Assembly (NCBI GenBank): GCA_945864225.1
Contig: CAMBAL010000006.1
Location: 1 to 64,000 of the forward strand
Origin: an uncultured Blautia sp.
Lineage (GTDB): Bacteria; Bacillota; Clostridia; Lachnospirales; Lachnospiraceae
Reading direction: 5' to 3'
DNA length: 64,000 nt
The notes beneath the pieces are model-generated. The model was not told where the DNA came from, did not search any database, and saw only the letters and a program-made list of their open reading frames with translations. The position numbers and the translations under genes are program-made. The stretch's first letter is position 1, and the number at the start of each line of letters is the position of its first letter. This document shows, one piece after another, positions 1-8,157 of the stretch.

Positions 1-48
1 GCGACCTTGCCAAGGTCGAGACCGCGGGTTCGAGCCCCGTCTATCGCT
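1..48 (+). tRNA. tRNA-Gly(GCC), 3' part
   Basis: The window opens inside a tRNA. Visible are the anticodon arm with loop TTGCCAA (anticodon GCC), the T arm with GGTTCGAGCC, and the 3' acceptor strand CTATCGC followed by discriminator T. No CCA is encoded. The visible bases match the complete tRNA-Gly on the other strand near 39.4 kb. The 5' part lies outside the window. Confidence 0.95.
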
Positions 49-51
49 CTT

Positions 52-81
52 AAGACTTCGATGATTCGAAGTCTTTTTTTT
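52..81 (+). terminator. Intrinsic terminator of tRNA-Gly
   Basis: A stem AAGACTTCGA / TCGAAGTCTT with a 4-base loop is followed by a run of T. It lies 4 bases after the tRNA and ends its transcript. Confidence 0.9.
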
Positions 82-166
82 ATATTACAGGAAAGTGCTC
101 CGCATTTTCCTGTAATATAAAAAAAGCCCTCCGGGCAGGATTGCCCTGCGGCGGAGGGAAAATATA
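82..166. repeat. Compound palindromic repeat, family A, copy 1
   Basis: Two stacked hairpins. The first has arms TATATTACAGGAAA / TTTTCCTGTAATATA around a short loop. The second has arms CCCTCCG / CGGAGGG with an inner GCAGG / CCTGC stem. About 90 bases match a second copy at 36.8 kb almost base for base, and a diverged copy lies at 7.74 kb. The same DNA is used here as a minus-strand terminator. Confidence 0.8.
119..158 (-). terminator. Intrinsic terminator for the DUF378 operon (inside repeat A)
   Basis: Read on the minus strand, the second hairpin of repeat A (CCCTCCGCCGCAGG / CCTGCCCGGAGGG) is followed directly by CTTTTTTT. It lies about 40 bases after the minus-strand small gene. Confidence 0.8.
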
Positions 167-200
167 TAGCTGAAGCGGTCCGTTGCAGGCGGCTGATCCT

Positions 201-362
201 CTAGCCCTTCAGCTGATATGCGACCAGCGCAATATTCCAATAGCCTTCTTTATTCAATTCTCTTTCAAATTCATGGATCTTTTTCAGACAGGCATCCGGA
301 AGTTCAGCAATCTGTAAAGAATCCGAAAAGTTGTCTGTTGATCTGCCTGAAGCCTCTTCCAT
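201..362 (-). CDS. Small hypothetical protein, 53 aa
   Basis: A short soluble acidic protein starting MEEASGR and ending ALVAYQLKG. I do not recognise a family. The frame extends further upstream, but the ATG at 362 is preferred: it sits one base after the TGA of the DUF378 gene and has GAGGGA about 10 bases before it. The longer start would overlap the DUF378 gene by 35 bases. The tight spacing implies one transcript with that membrane protein, ending at the hairpin in repeat A. No transmembrane segment or cysteine is visible. Confidence 0.6.
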   Translation of the reverse strand: MEEASGRSTDNFSDSLQIAELPDACLKKIHEFERELNKEGYWNIALVAYQLKG

Positions 363-363
363 A

Positions 364-579
364 TCAGATTCCCTCGCTTTCACGGTCAATCTGACCATAG
401 AAGGTGAACAGGTACAACCCGCAAAGCCCTACAAGTCCGTAAATAATCCGGGAAAGCCAGCTCATGCTGCCAAAGAGCAGCGAAACCAGGTTCAGATTAA
501 AAAATCCGATCAGCCCCCAGTTGATTGCGCCAATCAGAGCCACTGTCAGTGAAAAATACTGTAAAAATCGATTTCCCAT
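364..579 (-). CDS. DUF378 family small membrane protein
   Basis: A 71-residue protein with two hydrophobic segments (about residues 8-30 and 38-60), with INWGLIGFFNLNLV in the first and a glycine-rich second. This matches the DUF378 (YuzA-like) family, whose role is unknown. AAGGATGG lies about 7 bases before the ATG. It is the first gene of a two-gene minus-strand operon with the 53-aa protein. The terminator of the upstream gene (621-664) separates it from the DUF5067-like gene, so it probably has its own promoter in the short gap; a TATACTAT-like box is present there but no clear -35. Confidence 0.8.
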   Translation of the reverse strand: MGNRFLQYFSLTVALIGAINWGLIGFFNLNLVSLLFGSMSWLSRIIYGLVGLCGLYLFTFYGQIDRESEGI

Positions 580-620
580 AAGTCACCATCCTTTCTTGGA
601 TATAGTATCTTCAGAAAATA

Positions 621-664
621 AAAAAGAATGTATGATTTTTTCTGGTAAAATCATACATTCTTTT
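621..664 (-). terminator. Intrinsic terminator after the DUF5067-like gene
   Basis: A near-perfect 18-bp palindrome, AAAAGAATGTATGATTTT and its complement with a 7-base loop, is followed on the minus strand by a T run. It ends the transcript of the 366-aa protein. Confidence 0.85.
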
Positions 665-705
665 CAAAAATTAACAGTCGTTCCTATGTCTGGCAGGAAG
701 TCCGG

Positions 706-1806
706 TTATTTTACTTTCAGAATCTGAGATGTAGTCGTTCCGCCGCCGAACGTAAATGCTTCTCCTGCATGCAGGGTAACATCTGATTCATCATTCAGGG
801 AAAATGCCTGACAGACGTTCACGGTATTTCCAGGCTCAATTTCTTCCATATATTTGTCAATGGCGTCTTCCGTGGCTTCAGGAATAGCAGCGGTCAGTGC
901 TTCTCCGTTCTGATAAGCCTGAAGATTGACATCGACCATGGCACTGGATGGTGAGGTACTGTTGTTGGTATAATCATAATATACCAGCAGACAGGGAATG
1001 CCCGCAAAATCAGTGGAAATCGTATGCTTGGTGTAATGAATGGTGAATTTTTCATTGGTCATATCAATGGAATCAGATGAAGCTGTCGGAGTATCACTGA
1101 CGGAAGTATTGGAATCCTCCTCGAGACCGATAAGTTCATGATTGATTTCATCCTGTACATTTTTAAAATTCGCTGACATAATTTTGACTGTTTCATCATC
1201 AAGAGAAACAATTTTCCATCCTTTGTTTGTTTTGATGACAGGGTAGGTGACATCGGCTTCTGTAAATTTATCTTCTACGGTTGAAGATTTTTCGTTGAGA
1301 ATGGAAGCCAGTTTCTGTTGGGTTTCTTCCTCGGTCAGTTCCGTACCGGAAAAAGCAGTGGAAACAATCTGTCGTAAAAATTCCGTAATGGTCTCTTTGT
1401 AGATATCAGATCCGTCAATATATCGGATTCGTACGGTGATACTTGCGGTACCGTTCTGAATGTTAAAAACATTTTTGCGGATTTTATAAGTCATTTTCTG
1501 ATTGATGCCCTGGAAAAATTCCGTGTATGCATCATCTCTGATATCTGCATCATCAAGAGCAGAAAGGTCATTGCTCTGCAGCTGTGTGCTCATTCCGTCA
1601 AAGTCCATTTTCTGCATATCTGCAAGAAAAGTTTCTACGGTTTTTTCCGGCTGCAGGCGAGCCCAGAAATAATAACCGCCTGCTCCGCCAATTGCCAGGA
1701 TAATAATTGCCAGAAGAAGAATGAACCCGGTGCGGCCTTTTTTCTTCTTTTTTCTCTTTTTGTCAGGTATTTTTTCTTCCCTTGTTTCCTGTGTTGTTGT
1801 ATCCAT
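706..1806 (-). CDS. Membrane-anchored protein with DUF5067-like C-terminal domain
   Basis: 366 residues. A very basic cytoplasmic head (PDKKRKKKKKGR, about residues 14-25) is followed by one transmembrane helix (about 27-50), so the rest lies outside the membrane. Residues about 50-220 resemble DUF4878-like lipoprotein domains (PEKTVETFLADMQKMD). A Ser/Thr/Asp linker (about 225-245) leads to a C-terminal beta domain with YYDYTNNST, typical of DUF5067 cell-surface proteins in Lachnospiraceae. Function unknown. It diverges from the RND pump gene, and their promoters overlap. Family names are from memory of motifs. Confidence 0.75.
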   Translation of the reverse strand: MDTTTQETREEKIPDKKRKKKKKGRTGFILLLAIIILAIGGAGGYYFWARLQPEKTVETFLADMQKMDFDGMSTQLQSNDLSALDDADIRDDAYTEFFQGINQKMTYKIRKNVFNIQNGTASITVRIRYIDGSDIYKETITEFLRQIVSTAFSGTELTEEETQQKLASILNEKSSTVEDKFTEADVTYPVIKTNKGWKIVSLDDETVKIMSANFKNVQDEINHELIGLEEDSNTSVSDTPTASSDSIDMTNEKFTIHYTKHTISTDFAGIPCLLVYYDYTNNSTSPSSAMVDVNLQAYQNGEALTAAIPEATEDAIDKYMEEIEPGNTVNVCQAFSLNDESDVTLHAGEAFTFGGGTTTSQILKVK

Positions 1807-1829
1807 AAAACCTCCTCAATTCTGTTTAT

Positions 1830-1857
1830 GTTACTGAGAACGGAAGTAGACAGTAAC
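1830..1857. repeat. Short palindromic repeat, family B, copy 1
   Basis: Arms GTTACTG and CAGTAAC around a 14-base loop. The same arms occur in palindromes near 33.55, 39.57 and 63.79 kb. It lies in the 5' leader of the DUF5067-like gene. Confidence 0.5.
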
Positions 1858-1873
1858 CTGTTCATACAAAAGC

Positions 1874-1903
1874 ATTATAGCATACGATAGAATTTGTTGA
1901 CAA
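1874..1903 (-). promoter_or_regulatory. Promoter for the DUF5067-like gene
   Basis: On the minus strand, TTGTCA (1903-1898), an 18-base spacer and TATAAT (1879-1874). Its -35 box overlaps the -35 box of the divergent pump promoter. Confidence 0.7.
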
Positions 1904-1925
1904 TGGAAATCGGCAGACATATAAT
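1897..1925 (+). promoter_or_regulatory. Promoter for the RND pump-TetR operon
   Basis: TTGACA (1897-1902), a 17-base spacer and TATAAT (1920-1925), a consensus vegetative promoter. A GACC-AGCC-GGTC partial palindrome at 1938-1949 overlaps the expected start site and is a weak candidate operator for the TetR protein of the same operon. Confidence 0.8.
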
Positions 1926-1980
1926 TGAAACATGACTGACCAGCCGGTCGGAATAATGGCAGGAGGATGAAGAGAACGTT

Positions 1981-4900
1981 ATGATATCACGTTATAGTGT
2001 TAAGAAACCGTACACGGTAGTAGTTGCGATTGTTCTGGTTCTGATTCTTGGAGCTGTTTCTTTTACAAAAATGAATACAGACCTGCTTCCAAGCATGAAT
2101 CTGCCATATGCAATTGTTATGACAACCTATCCGGGAGCCAGCCCGGAGACTGTGGAGACTGTGGTTACCAGGCCGATTGAGCAGTCAATGGCGACCGTAT
2201 CGGATATTGAAAATGTCAGCTCACAGTCCAGAGAAAATGTATCTCTGGTAATACTGGAATTTCAGGGATCTACGAATATGGATTCGGCAACTATCGAGAT
2301 CCGTGAAAAGCTGGACCAGATCAGCGGATACTGGGAGGATTCCGTAAGCAAACCGATGATTATGAAGCTGAATCCTGACATGATGCCGATCATGGTTGCA
2401 GCAGTAGAGATTGACGGTCTGGAATCTACAGAAGTGACGGACTATGTGGAGAAGAAGATCGAAGCTGAGATGGAAAGTGTTGCAGGTGTGGCAAGTGTTT
2501 CCACTACAGGGAATATTACAGAGAGCGTGGATGTTCTGATCCGTGAGGATAAAATTACAAGTGCCAATCAAAAGGTCATGAAAGCGATTGATCAGCAGTT
2601 TGAGGAAAAGGAAAAAGAACTGGAGGATGCGCAGAAAGAACTGGATGAAGGACTGGAGAAGCTTCAGGAAGGAAAAGATGAACTGGAAGAGGGCAGGACG
2701 AAGCTGGAGAGCGGCAAGGATGAGATGGTTCAGGGAATTGCCCAGGGTACTCAGCAGATGATGGAGGCGGAGAATCAGATAGCGGCAGGAGAAGCCGGGA
2801 TTCAGGAACAGGAGAAGCTTCTGGAGGAAAAACAGGCGGAATTGGATTCTGCCCGTACACAGCTTGCAGATGGCAGGACGCAGGCAGAAGATGCACTGAG
2901 TCAGCTGGGGTCTGCACAGACGGGCATTCAGACGCTTCAGCAGGCAATCAGCAGTCTGGAGCAGCAGGAAGCCGGACTTTCGCAGAACCTGACTGCCATT
3001 ACGGAGGGAATCAATGGGATTGACCAGCAGCTTGCTGCTTTGGAAATGAATCCGGAAGCGCTGGATTATGAGACAATGAAAGCCAGTCTTCAGGAACAGC
3101 GGGCATCTCTGGAACAGAATCTTTCCGATGTGCAGAATGCGCAGGCAACTCTTTACGCTCAGAAGGCAGCACTGAATGATCAGCTGAATCAGATCGCATC
3201 CTCCTTCGGTAAGGATTCAGCGGATGAGGCTCTGGCTTATATTACGGAACAGACGACCAGTCTGTGGAATACACTGGAAGATCTGAGCACTAAGGAGCAG
3301 GCCCTTGCAGAAGGACAGGCGCAGCTGGATTCCGGCAAAGAAACACTGAATGCCTATAAAAAGCAGATCGCTTCAGGAAAACAGCAGCTATCCACAGGTA
3401 AGATTGAAATGGATACCAGGAAGCTTCTGGCTTCTATTGATATGAGTGTGGCAGAATCACAGCTTGCATCAGGTTCCACGCAGATAGAAGAGAATGAATC
3501 AAAAATGGAGGAAGCGCAGGCACAGCTGGATTCCGGCAAAGAACAGCTGAAGGAGGCAAAGAAAGCAGCAAAAGATCAGACAAATCTGAAAAATCTTATT
3601 ACCTCCGATCTGGTCAGGGGAATACTGGCAGGAGAGAATTTCTCTATGCCTGCAGGATACATACAGGAAGGAAACAATGAATATCTGGTACGTGTGGGAG
3701 ATAAGATCGAAGATATTAAGAATCTCGAGGATCTGGTTCTTCTTGATCTGGGGCTGGATGGTCTCGATCCGATTCGGTTGAAAGATATTGCGGATATTAC
3801 GATACGGGATGACAGTGATGAAGTTTATGCCCGTCTGAACGGCAATCCGGGAGTCATGGTGACTATAGAAAAACAGACAGGTTATTCTACAGGTGATGTG
3901 ACAGATACGATTCTGGAGAGAATCGATGAGATCGAAGCAGAGAACCCGGACGTTCATTTTTCCGTACTGATGGATCAGGGTGTTTATATTGACCTTGTTG
4001 TGGATTCGGTTATGAAGAATATGATTTCCGGTGCGATACTGGCTGTATTGATTCTTCTGCTCTTTTTGAAGGATATAAGACCGACAGTTGTGATTGCCTT
4101 TTCCATACCGATCAGTGTTGTTGCCTCGTTTGTTCTGATGTATTTCAGCGGAATTACGCTGAATGTTATTTCACTTTCCGGACTTGCGCTGGGAATCGGT
4201 ATGCTGGTGGATAATTCAATCGTAGTTATTGAAAATATCCAGCGTATGCGCCAGAATGGCGTACCTGCCAGAAAAGCTGCTATTGAAGGTGCACAGCAGG
4301 TGGCGGGAGCAATTACTGCTTCTACACTGACAACGGTCTGTGTATTTGCCCCGATTGTGTTTACGGAGGGAATCACCCGACAGCTTTTTGTGGATATGGG
4401 ACTGACGATTGCCTATTCATTGTTTGCCAGTCTGGTCGTGGCACTGACTCTGGTGCCTATGATGTCATCCGGACTGCTGAAAAAGGCGAAACCGAAGAAA
4501 TTCCGTATTCTGGATGCAATCCGCAATGCCTATGGAAAAATCCTCGGCGGTGCGCTCAAAGTGAAATTCCTTGTGATTCTGCTTGCAATCGGATTATTTG
4601 CAGGAAGCATGACAGCTGCGCTGAAAGCAGGTACGTCTTTTATGCCGGAAATGGAAAGCACGCAGGCAACGATGACGATCACTACAGAAAAAGGGACACC
4701 TTTTGCGGAAACAACGGCCTGTGCAGATGATGTGATTGCAAAGATTGAAGATATTGAGGATATTGAGAGTATCGGTGCAATGGCAGGCGGAGGCGGAATC
4801 TCCAGTATGATGGGAGGCAGTTCTTCCGATACCAATTCCGTCAGCGTTTATCTGCTTTTAAAAGAAGATAAAAAGCTTTCCGGTGAGGAACTGGCGGATG

Positions 4901-6102
4901 AGATTCTGAAGAGAACATCAGATTGTCCATGTGAAGTAAGCGTTTCTACACAGTCCATGGATATGAGCTCTCTTGGCGGAAGCGGTATTCAGGTGAGAAT
5001 CAAGGGAAAAGAACTGGATGAACTTGCTTCCATTGCGAAAGATGTTGCTGCCATTGTGGCAGATACAGAGGGAACACAGAATGTATCAGACGGACAGGAA
5101 GATACGGATGCAGAATTTCGTATTTCTGTCAACAAAGCAAAGGCTATGGAATATAAACTGACTGTAGCGCAGGTATATCAGGAAATCCAGGCGCGCATTG
5201 CGGAGGCATCTTCTGCGACAACACTGTCTACTGCTGAAAAAGACTACAGTGTCTATATCCGTGACGAAAAGGATGAAAAGCTTACCAGGGAGGATATTCA
5301 GAATCTGAAAATCAAAGTGACGGGAACGGACGGCGAGGAAGAGGAAATTAAAATTTCGGATATTGCAGAATTTACAGATGCGACGGGTCCCCAGACAATC
5401 ACCCGTGATGCCCAGTCTCGGTATATGACCGTCAGTGCAGAGATTGCCAAAGGGTATAATATTGGTCTTGTCAGTGCTGAGGTACAAGAAAAACTTGATG
5501 ATTACGAAATACCGAATGGCTATACGCTGGAAATGAAGGGCGAAGATGAAACCATTAATGATGCGATGGGACAGCTGATGCTGATGCTTGTACTGGCTCT
5601 TGTATTCATGTATCTGATTATGGTTGCACAGTTCCAGTCTCTGTTGTCTCCGTTTATTATCATGTTTACCATTCCTCTGGCATTTACAGGAGGATTTATG
5701 GGACTTTTGGTTACCGGAATGGATGTGAGCGTGATTGCGATGATTGGTTTTATTATGCTGTCAGGTATCATTGTAAATAATGGTATTGTGCTTGTTGACT
5801 ACACAAATCAGCTGCGCATGGATGGCATGTCTAAGCGGGACGCTCTGATACAGGCAGGAAAGGATCGTTTCCGCCCGATTATCATGACAGCTCTGACTAC
5901 GATTCTGGGTCTGTCTACGATGGCTGCAGGAATGGGCATGGGAGGCGGTATGGTTCAGCCTATGGCGATTGTTACGATTGGAGGTTTGATCTATGGTACT
6001 TTGCTGACTCTGTTTGTGGTACCGTGTATTTATGATATGCTGAACAGGAAAGAATACAAACGGGATGAGATCAGACTGGAGGATACAGACGATGGAGATT
6101 GA
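1981..6102 (+). CDS. RND-family transporter with long coiled-coil insert
   Basis: 1373 residues, far longer than the usual 1000-1050 for AcrB/SwrC-type proteins. It has TM1 at about 12-32, the first porter region (SYPGASPETVE-like) to about 190, and then an insert at about 200-535 that is almost purely heptad-like (ELEDAQKELDEGLEKLQ and many Gln/Glu/Leu repeats). TM2-6 follow from about 680, including the TM4 motif GMLVDNSIVVIEN with the proton-relay Asp. The second porter half and TM7-12 end with LFVVPCIYDML. No membrane-fusion protein gene is adjacent. The start has AGGAGGATGAAGAG before it. Substrate unknown; drug, lipid or peptide export is possible. Operon with the overlapping TetR gene. 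Confidence 0.9.
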   Translation: MISRYSVKKPYTVVVAIVLVLILGAVSFTKMNTDLLPSMNLPYAIVMTTYPGASPETVETVVTRPIEQSMATVSDIENVSSQSRENVSLVILEFQGSTNMDSATIEIREKLDQISGYWEDSVSKPMIMKLNPDMMPIMVAAVEIDGLESTEVTDYVEKKIEAEMESVAGVASVSTTGNITESVDVLIREDKITSANQKVMKAIDQQFEEKEKELEDAQKELDEGLEKLQEGKDELEEGRTKLESGKDEMVQGIAQGTQQMMEAENQIAAGEAGIQEQEKLLEEKQAELDSARTQLADGRTQAEDALSQLGSAQTGIQTLQQAISSLEQQEAGLSQNLTAITEGINGIDQQLAALEMNPEALDYETMKASLQEQRASLEQNLSDVQNAQATLYAQKAALNDQLNQIASSFGKDSADEALAYITEQTTSLWNTLEDLSTKEQALAEGQAQLDSGKETLNAYKKQIASGKQQLSTGKIEMDTRKLLASIDMSVAESQLASGSTQIEENESKMEEAQAQLDSGKEQLKEAKKAAKDQTNLKNLITSDLVRGILAGENFSMPAGYIQEGNNEYLVRVGDKIEDIKNLEDLVLLDLGLDGLDPIRLKDIADITIRDDSDEVYARLNGNPGVMVTIEKQTGYSTGDVTDTILERIDEIEAENPDVHFSVLMDQGVYIDLVVDSVMKNMISGAILAVLILLLFLKDIRPTVVIAFSIPISVVASFVLMYFSGITLNVISLSGLALGIGMLVDNSIVVIENIQRMRQNGVPARKAAIEGAQQVAGAITASTLTTVCVFAPIVFTEGITRQLFVDMGLTIAYSLFASLVVALTLVPMMSSGLLKKAKPKKFRILDAIRNAYGKILGGALKVKFLVILLAIGLFAGSMTAALKAGTSFMPEMESTQATMTITTEKGTPFAETTACADDVIAKIEDIEDIESIGAMAGGGGISSMMGGSSSDTNSVSVYLLLKEDKKLSGEELADEILKRTSDCPCEVSVSTQSMDMSSLGGSGIQVRIKGKELDELASIAKDVAAIVADTEGTQNVSDGQEDTDAEFRISVNKAKAMEYKLTVAQVYQEIQARIAEASSATTLSTAEKDYSVYIRDEKDEKLTREDIQNLKIKVTGTDGEEEEIKISDIAEFTDATGPQTITRDAQSRYMTVSAEIAKGYNIGLVSAEVQEKLDDYEIPNGYTLEMKGEDETINDAMGQLMLMLVLALVFMYLIMVAQFQSLLSPFIIMFTIPLAFTGGFMGLLVTGMDVSVIAMIGFIMLSGIIVNNGIVLVDYTNQLRMDGMSKRDALIQAGKDRFRPIIMTALTTILGLSTMAAGMGMGGGMVQPMAIVTIGGLIYGTLLTLFVVPCIYDMLNRKEYKRDEIRLEDTDDGD

Positions 6103-6694
6103 GAGAAATGAAAAAGTCCTTGCCATGTACCGGGCGGTATGGCAACTTCTGGATGAAGGCAGAGATCTGCACAAGCTGAAAGTATCCGACATTACAGAAT
6201 GTGCCGGAATCGGTAAGGGAACAGCTTATGAGTATTTTCGGAGCAAAGAGGAAATTGTGAGCAAGGCAATGCACTATAATTGTCTGCTGCAGTTTCATAT
6301 GCTCAGAGAGCGTGTTGCAGAGCAGGAAAATTATAAAACAGCTCTGCATATATGTTTCGACTGGCTGTCAGAGACCTGTGACAGCCGGAAACTGATTCTT
6401 CAGGTATTGAAGCAGACCGGGGATCTTTCTAAGAAAGCCGGATGTACCTGTGAATCTGAAAAAAAGAATGGGGTATATGCGGTGATGATGGAAATTCTGG
6501 TACATCTTGTACAGCTTGGACGCAGAGAAAAATTCGTGCGCAGTGAAATTTCTGATCAAATGGCAACTCTTCAGATATTGTCACAGTTTCTGGGTTTTTT
6601 TGTATATCAGACAGCCGTCACATCTCTGAAAAAATCAGAAATTTCAATGACAAAAGAATTTTTGTGTGATAATATAATGAAAAGCCTTGGATGA
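6092..6694 (+). CDS. TetR/AcrR family regulator
   Basis: 200 residues. The N-terminal helix-turn-helix (about 9-55) carries KLKVSDITECAGIGKGTAYEYF followed by SKEEI, the TetR signature. The rest is a helical ligand-binding domain without recognisable ligand residues. An earlier in-frame start exists, but ATG 6092 is preferred because TGGAGGATA lies 8 bases upstream. The start lies inside the last codons of the pump gene (11-base overlap), so the two are translationally coupled. It is the probable repressor of its own operon (inference from context). Confidence 0.88.
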   Translation: MEIERNEKVLAMYRAVWQLLDEGRDLHKLKVSDITECAGIGKGTAYEYFRSKEEIVSKAMHYNCLLQFHMLRERVAEQENYKTALHICFDWLSETCDSRKLILQVLKQTGDLSKKAGCTCESEKKNGVYAVMMEILVHLVQLGRREKFVRSEISDQMATLQILSQFLGFFVYQTAVTSLKKSEISMTKEFLCDNIMKSLG

Positions 6695-6795
6695 ATGACA
6701 AAAGTTTTTTTCATGTTACATCGGGTGAAAGAAAAAGAGTTGCTGTGGAGTGTACAGTGGCAAAAGATATTTCAGGATGAAGAGGATGTGAGCAA

Positions 6796-7725
6796 ATGTA
6801 CAGAAAATACGAAAGTTATTTCTGCTCAGAAGCAGATGGACTGAGAATTTCAATCATGGCAATGCTTCCCAATGAGAAGCCTTACCGTGGAGTTGTTCAG
6901 CTTGTTCATGGTATGAGTGAGAATAAGGAACGATATCTGCCTTTTATGGAGTATCTGGCAGAAAAGGGATATGTAACTGTGATCCATGATCACAGAGGGC
7001 ATGGCAGAAGTGTACGGAACAAGAGGGATCTTGGGTATATGTATGGAGGCGGTGCAGATGCACTTCTAAAAGATATTGGAACTGTGAACAGCAGAATCCG
7101 GGAAACATTTCCGGGACTTCCGCTGATTCTGTTCGGACACAGTATGGGGTCTCTTGCAGTCCGTGCATTTGCGGCAATGCATGATGACTGTATGGATATG
7201 CTGATCATATGCGGAACTCCGGAGGAAAATCCGTTCAGACCGCTGGGAGAGCTTATTGCAGGAGCGGAGAAGAAAATCTTCGGCCCGCACCATAAGAGCC
7301 ATCTGCTGGAATTTATGTCATTTGGAACTTATGTGATTCCGTTCAGAAAGGAAAAAAATAAAAATGCCTGGATCTGTTCGGATCCACAGGTTTATAAAGA
7401 TTATGCAGAATCGGAACTCTGCGGGTTTACTTTTTCCGATGATGCATATCTTGCATTATTTGGTCTTCTTAAGAGGGCTTATGACATCAGACATTGGAAG
7501 TGTACGAATCCGAAACTGCCGGTACTGTTTATCAGTGGTGCAGAAGATCCGTGTATGGGCGGTGTCCGCAAATTTGCATCAGCTGTCAGGAAGATGCGAA
7601 GTGCCGGTTATGTGGATGTAAAAGGGAAATTATATCCCCATATGCGTCATGAAATCCTGAATGAAAAAGAGAAGACGAAGGTTTATCGTGATATCGTTAC
7701 CTATATGAGAAAGAAAGGGTTCTGA
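6796..7725 (+). CDS. Alpha/beta hydrolase, monoacylglycerol lipase-like
   Basis: 309 residues of the Hydrolase_4 (lysophospholipase) type. Visible are the oxyanion region VQLVHGMSENKERY (about 35-48), HDHRGHGRS, the nucleophile elbow GHSMGS (Ser about 117), a late acidic segment VLFISGAEDPCMGG with the catalytic Asp, and a C-terminal YPHMRHEILNE with the catalytic His. It probably cleaves fatty acyl esters; no signal peptide is visible, so it is cytoplasmic. GAGGATGTGAGCAA precedes the ATG. It lies 101 bases after the TetR gene on the same strand and may belong to that transcript. Confidence 0.85.
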   Translation: MYRKYESYFCSEADGLRISIMAMLPNEKPYRGVVQLVHGMSENKERYLPFMEYLAEKGYVTVIHDHRGHGRSVRNKRDLGYMYGGGADALLKDIGTVNSRIRETFPGLPLILFGHSMGSLAVRAFAAMHDDCMDMLIICGTPEENPFRPLGELIAGAEKKIFGPHHKSHLLEFMSFGTYVIPFRKEKNKNAWICSDPQVYKDYAESELCGFTFSDDAYLALFGLLKRAYDIRHWKCTNPKLPVLFISGAEDPCMGGVRKFASAVRKMRSAGYVDVKGKLYPHMRHEILNEKEKTKVYRDIVTYMRKKGF

Positions 7726-7740
7726 TAGCTGGATTATTTC

Positions 7741-7800
7741 CTGTATCATAAAAAAGTGTTTTGCATTTGCCTATGATACAAAAGCCCTCCGGGTTTGATG
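7741..7800. repeat. Diverged copy of palindromic repeat A (copy 3)
   Basis: Arms TGTATCATA / TATGATACA around GTGTTTTGCATTT, then AAAGCCCTCCGGG, have the layout of repeat A with changed arm bases that still pair. It lies just after the hydrolase gene. Confidence 0.6.
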
Positions 7801-7811
7801 CATACCCATGC

Positions 7812-7848
7812 GTTGTTTTGCAAATAACTATACCGATCACGCAGGGTG
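7812..7848. repeat. Dispersed repeat D, copy 1
   Basis: GCAAATAACTATACCGATCA with flanks TGCGT / ACGCA recurs with few changes at 57541-57574. It lies between repeat A copy 3 and a small lipoprotein ORF. Confidence 0.5.
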
Positions 7849-7886
7849 CAGGAGCGAATCCGCATCCTTCGGGAAAGGAGCAGGAT

Positions 7887-8054
7887 ATGCACAAAAACGG
7901 TGTGATACTTCTGCTGGTTCTTTTGTGCGTGGCATTTCTGGTAAGCTGCGGAAAAAGACAGTCAGCGGAACGGACAGAGCAGAGTGAACTGGTGAGAATT
8001 GAGACTGAGGATTGTTTTCCTCAGTCTCAAACATTTTACGGGGGAAAACGTTGA
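7887..8054 (+). CDS. Tiny lipoprotein, probable remnant
   Basis: 55 residues: MHKNG, a hydrophobic stretch VILLLVLLCVAFL, the lipobox LVSC (Cys about 19), then a short polar tail. AAAGGAG lies 8 bases before the ATG. A 13-bp terminator hairpin sits inside the last third of the ORF, so either the lipoprotein was cut short by deletion or it ends at a terminator it now reads into. Nothing after the lipobox resembles a folded domain. It would be exported and lipidated if made. Confidence 0.45.
   Translation: MHKNGVILLLVLLCVAFLVSCGKRQSAERTEQSELVRIETEDCFPQSQTFYGGKR
7999..8037 (+). terminator. Intrinsic terminator within the small lipoprotein ORF
   Basis: TTGAGACTGAGGA and its exact complement (13 bp) around TTGTTT, followed by AACATTTT. 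It lies 14 bases before the malQ promoter. Confidence 0.75.
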
Positions 8055-8079
8055 CCGTTGGAAGGGATATTGGTATAAT
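8051..8079 (+). promoter_or_regulatory. malQ promoter
   Basis: TTGACC (8051-8056), a 17-base spacer and TATAAT (8074-8079). Confidence 0.8.
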
Positions 8080-8157
8080 GTTACAATCAGGGATGAAAAA
8101 AATAGTGAAAATATCCCAGTTTATACAAAGATTATGAAAATCACGGAGGATAGAGAG

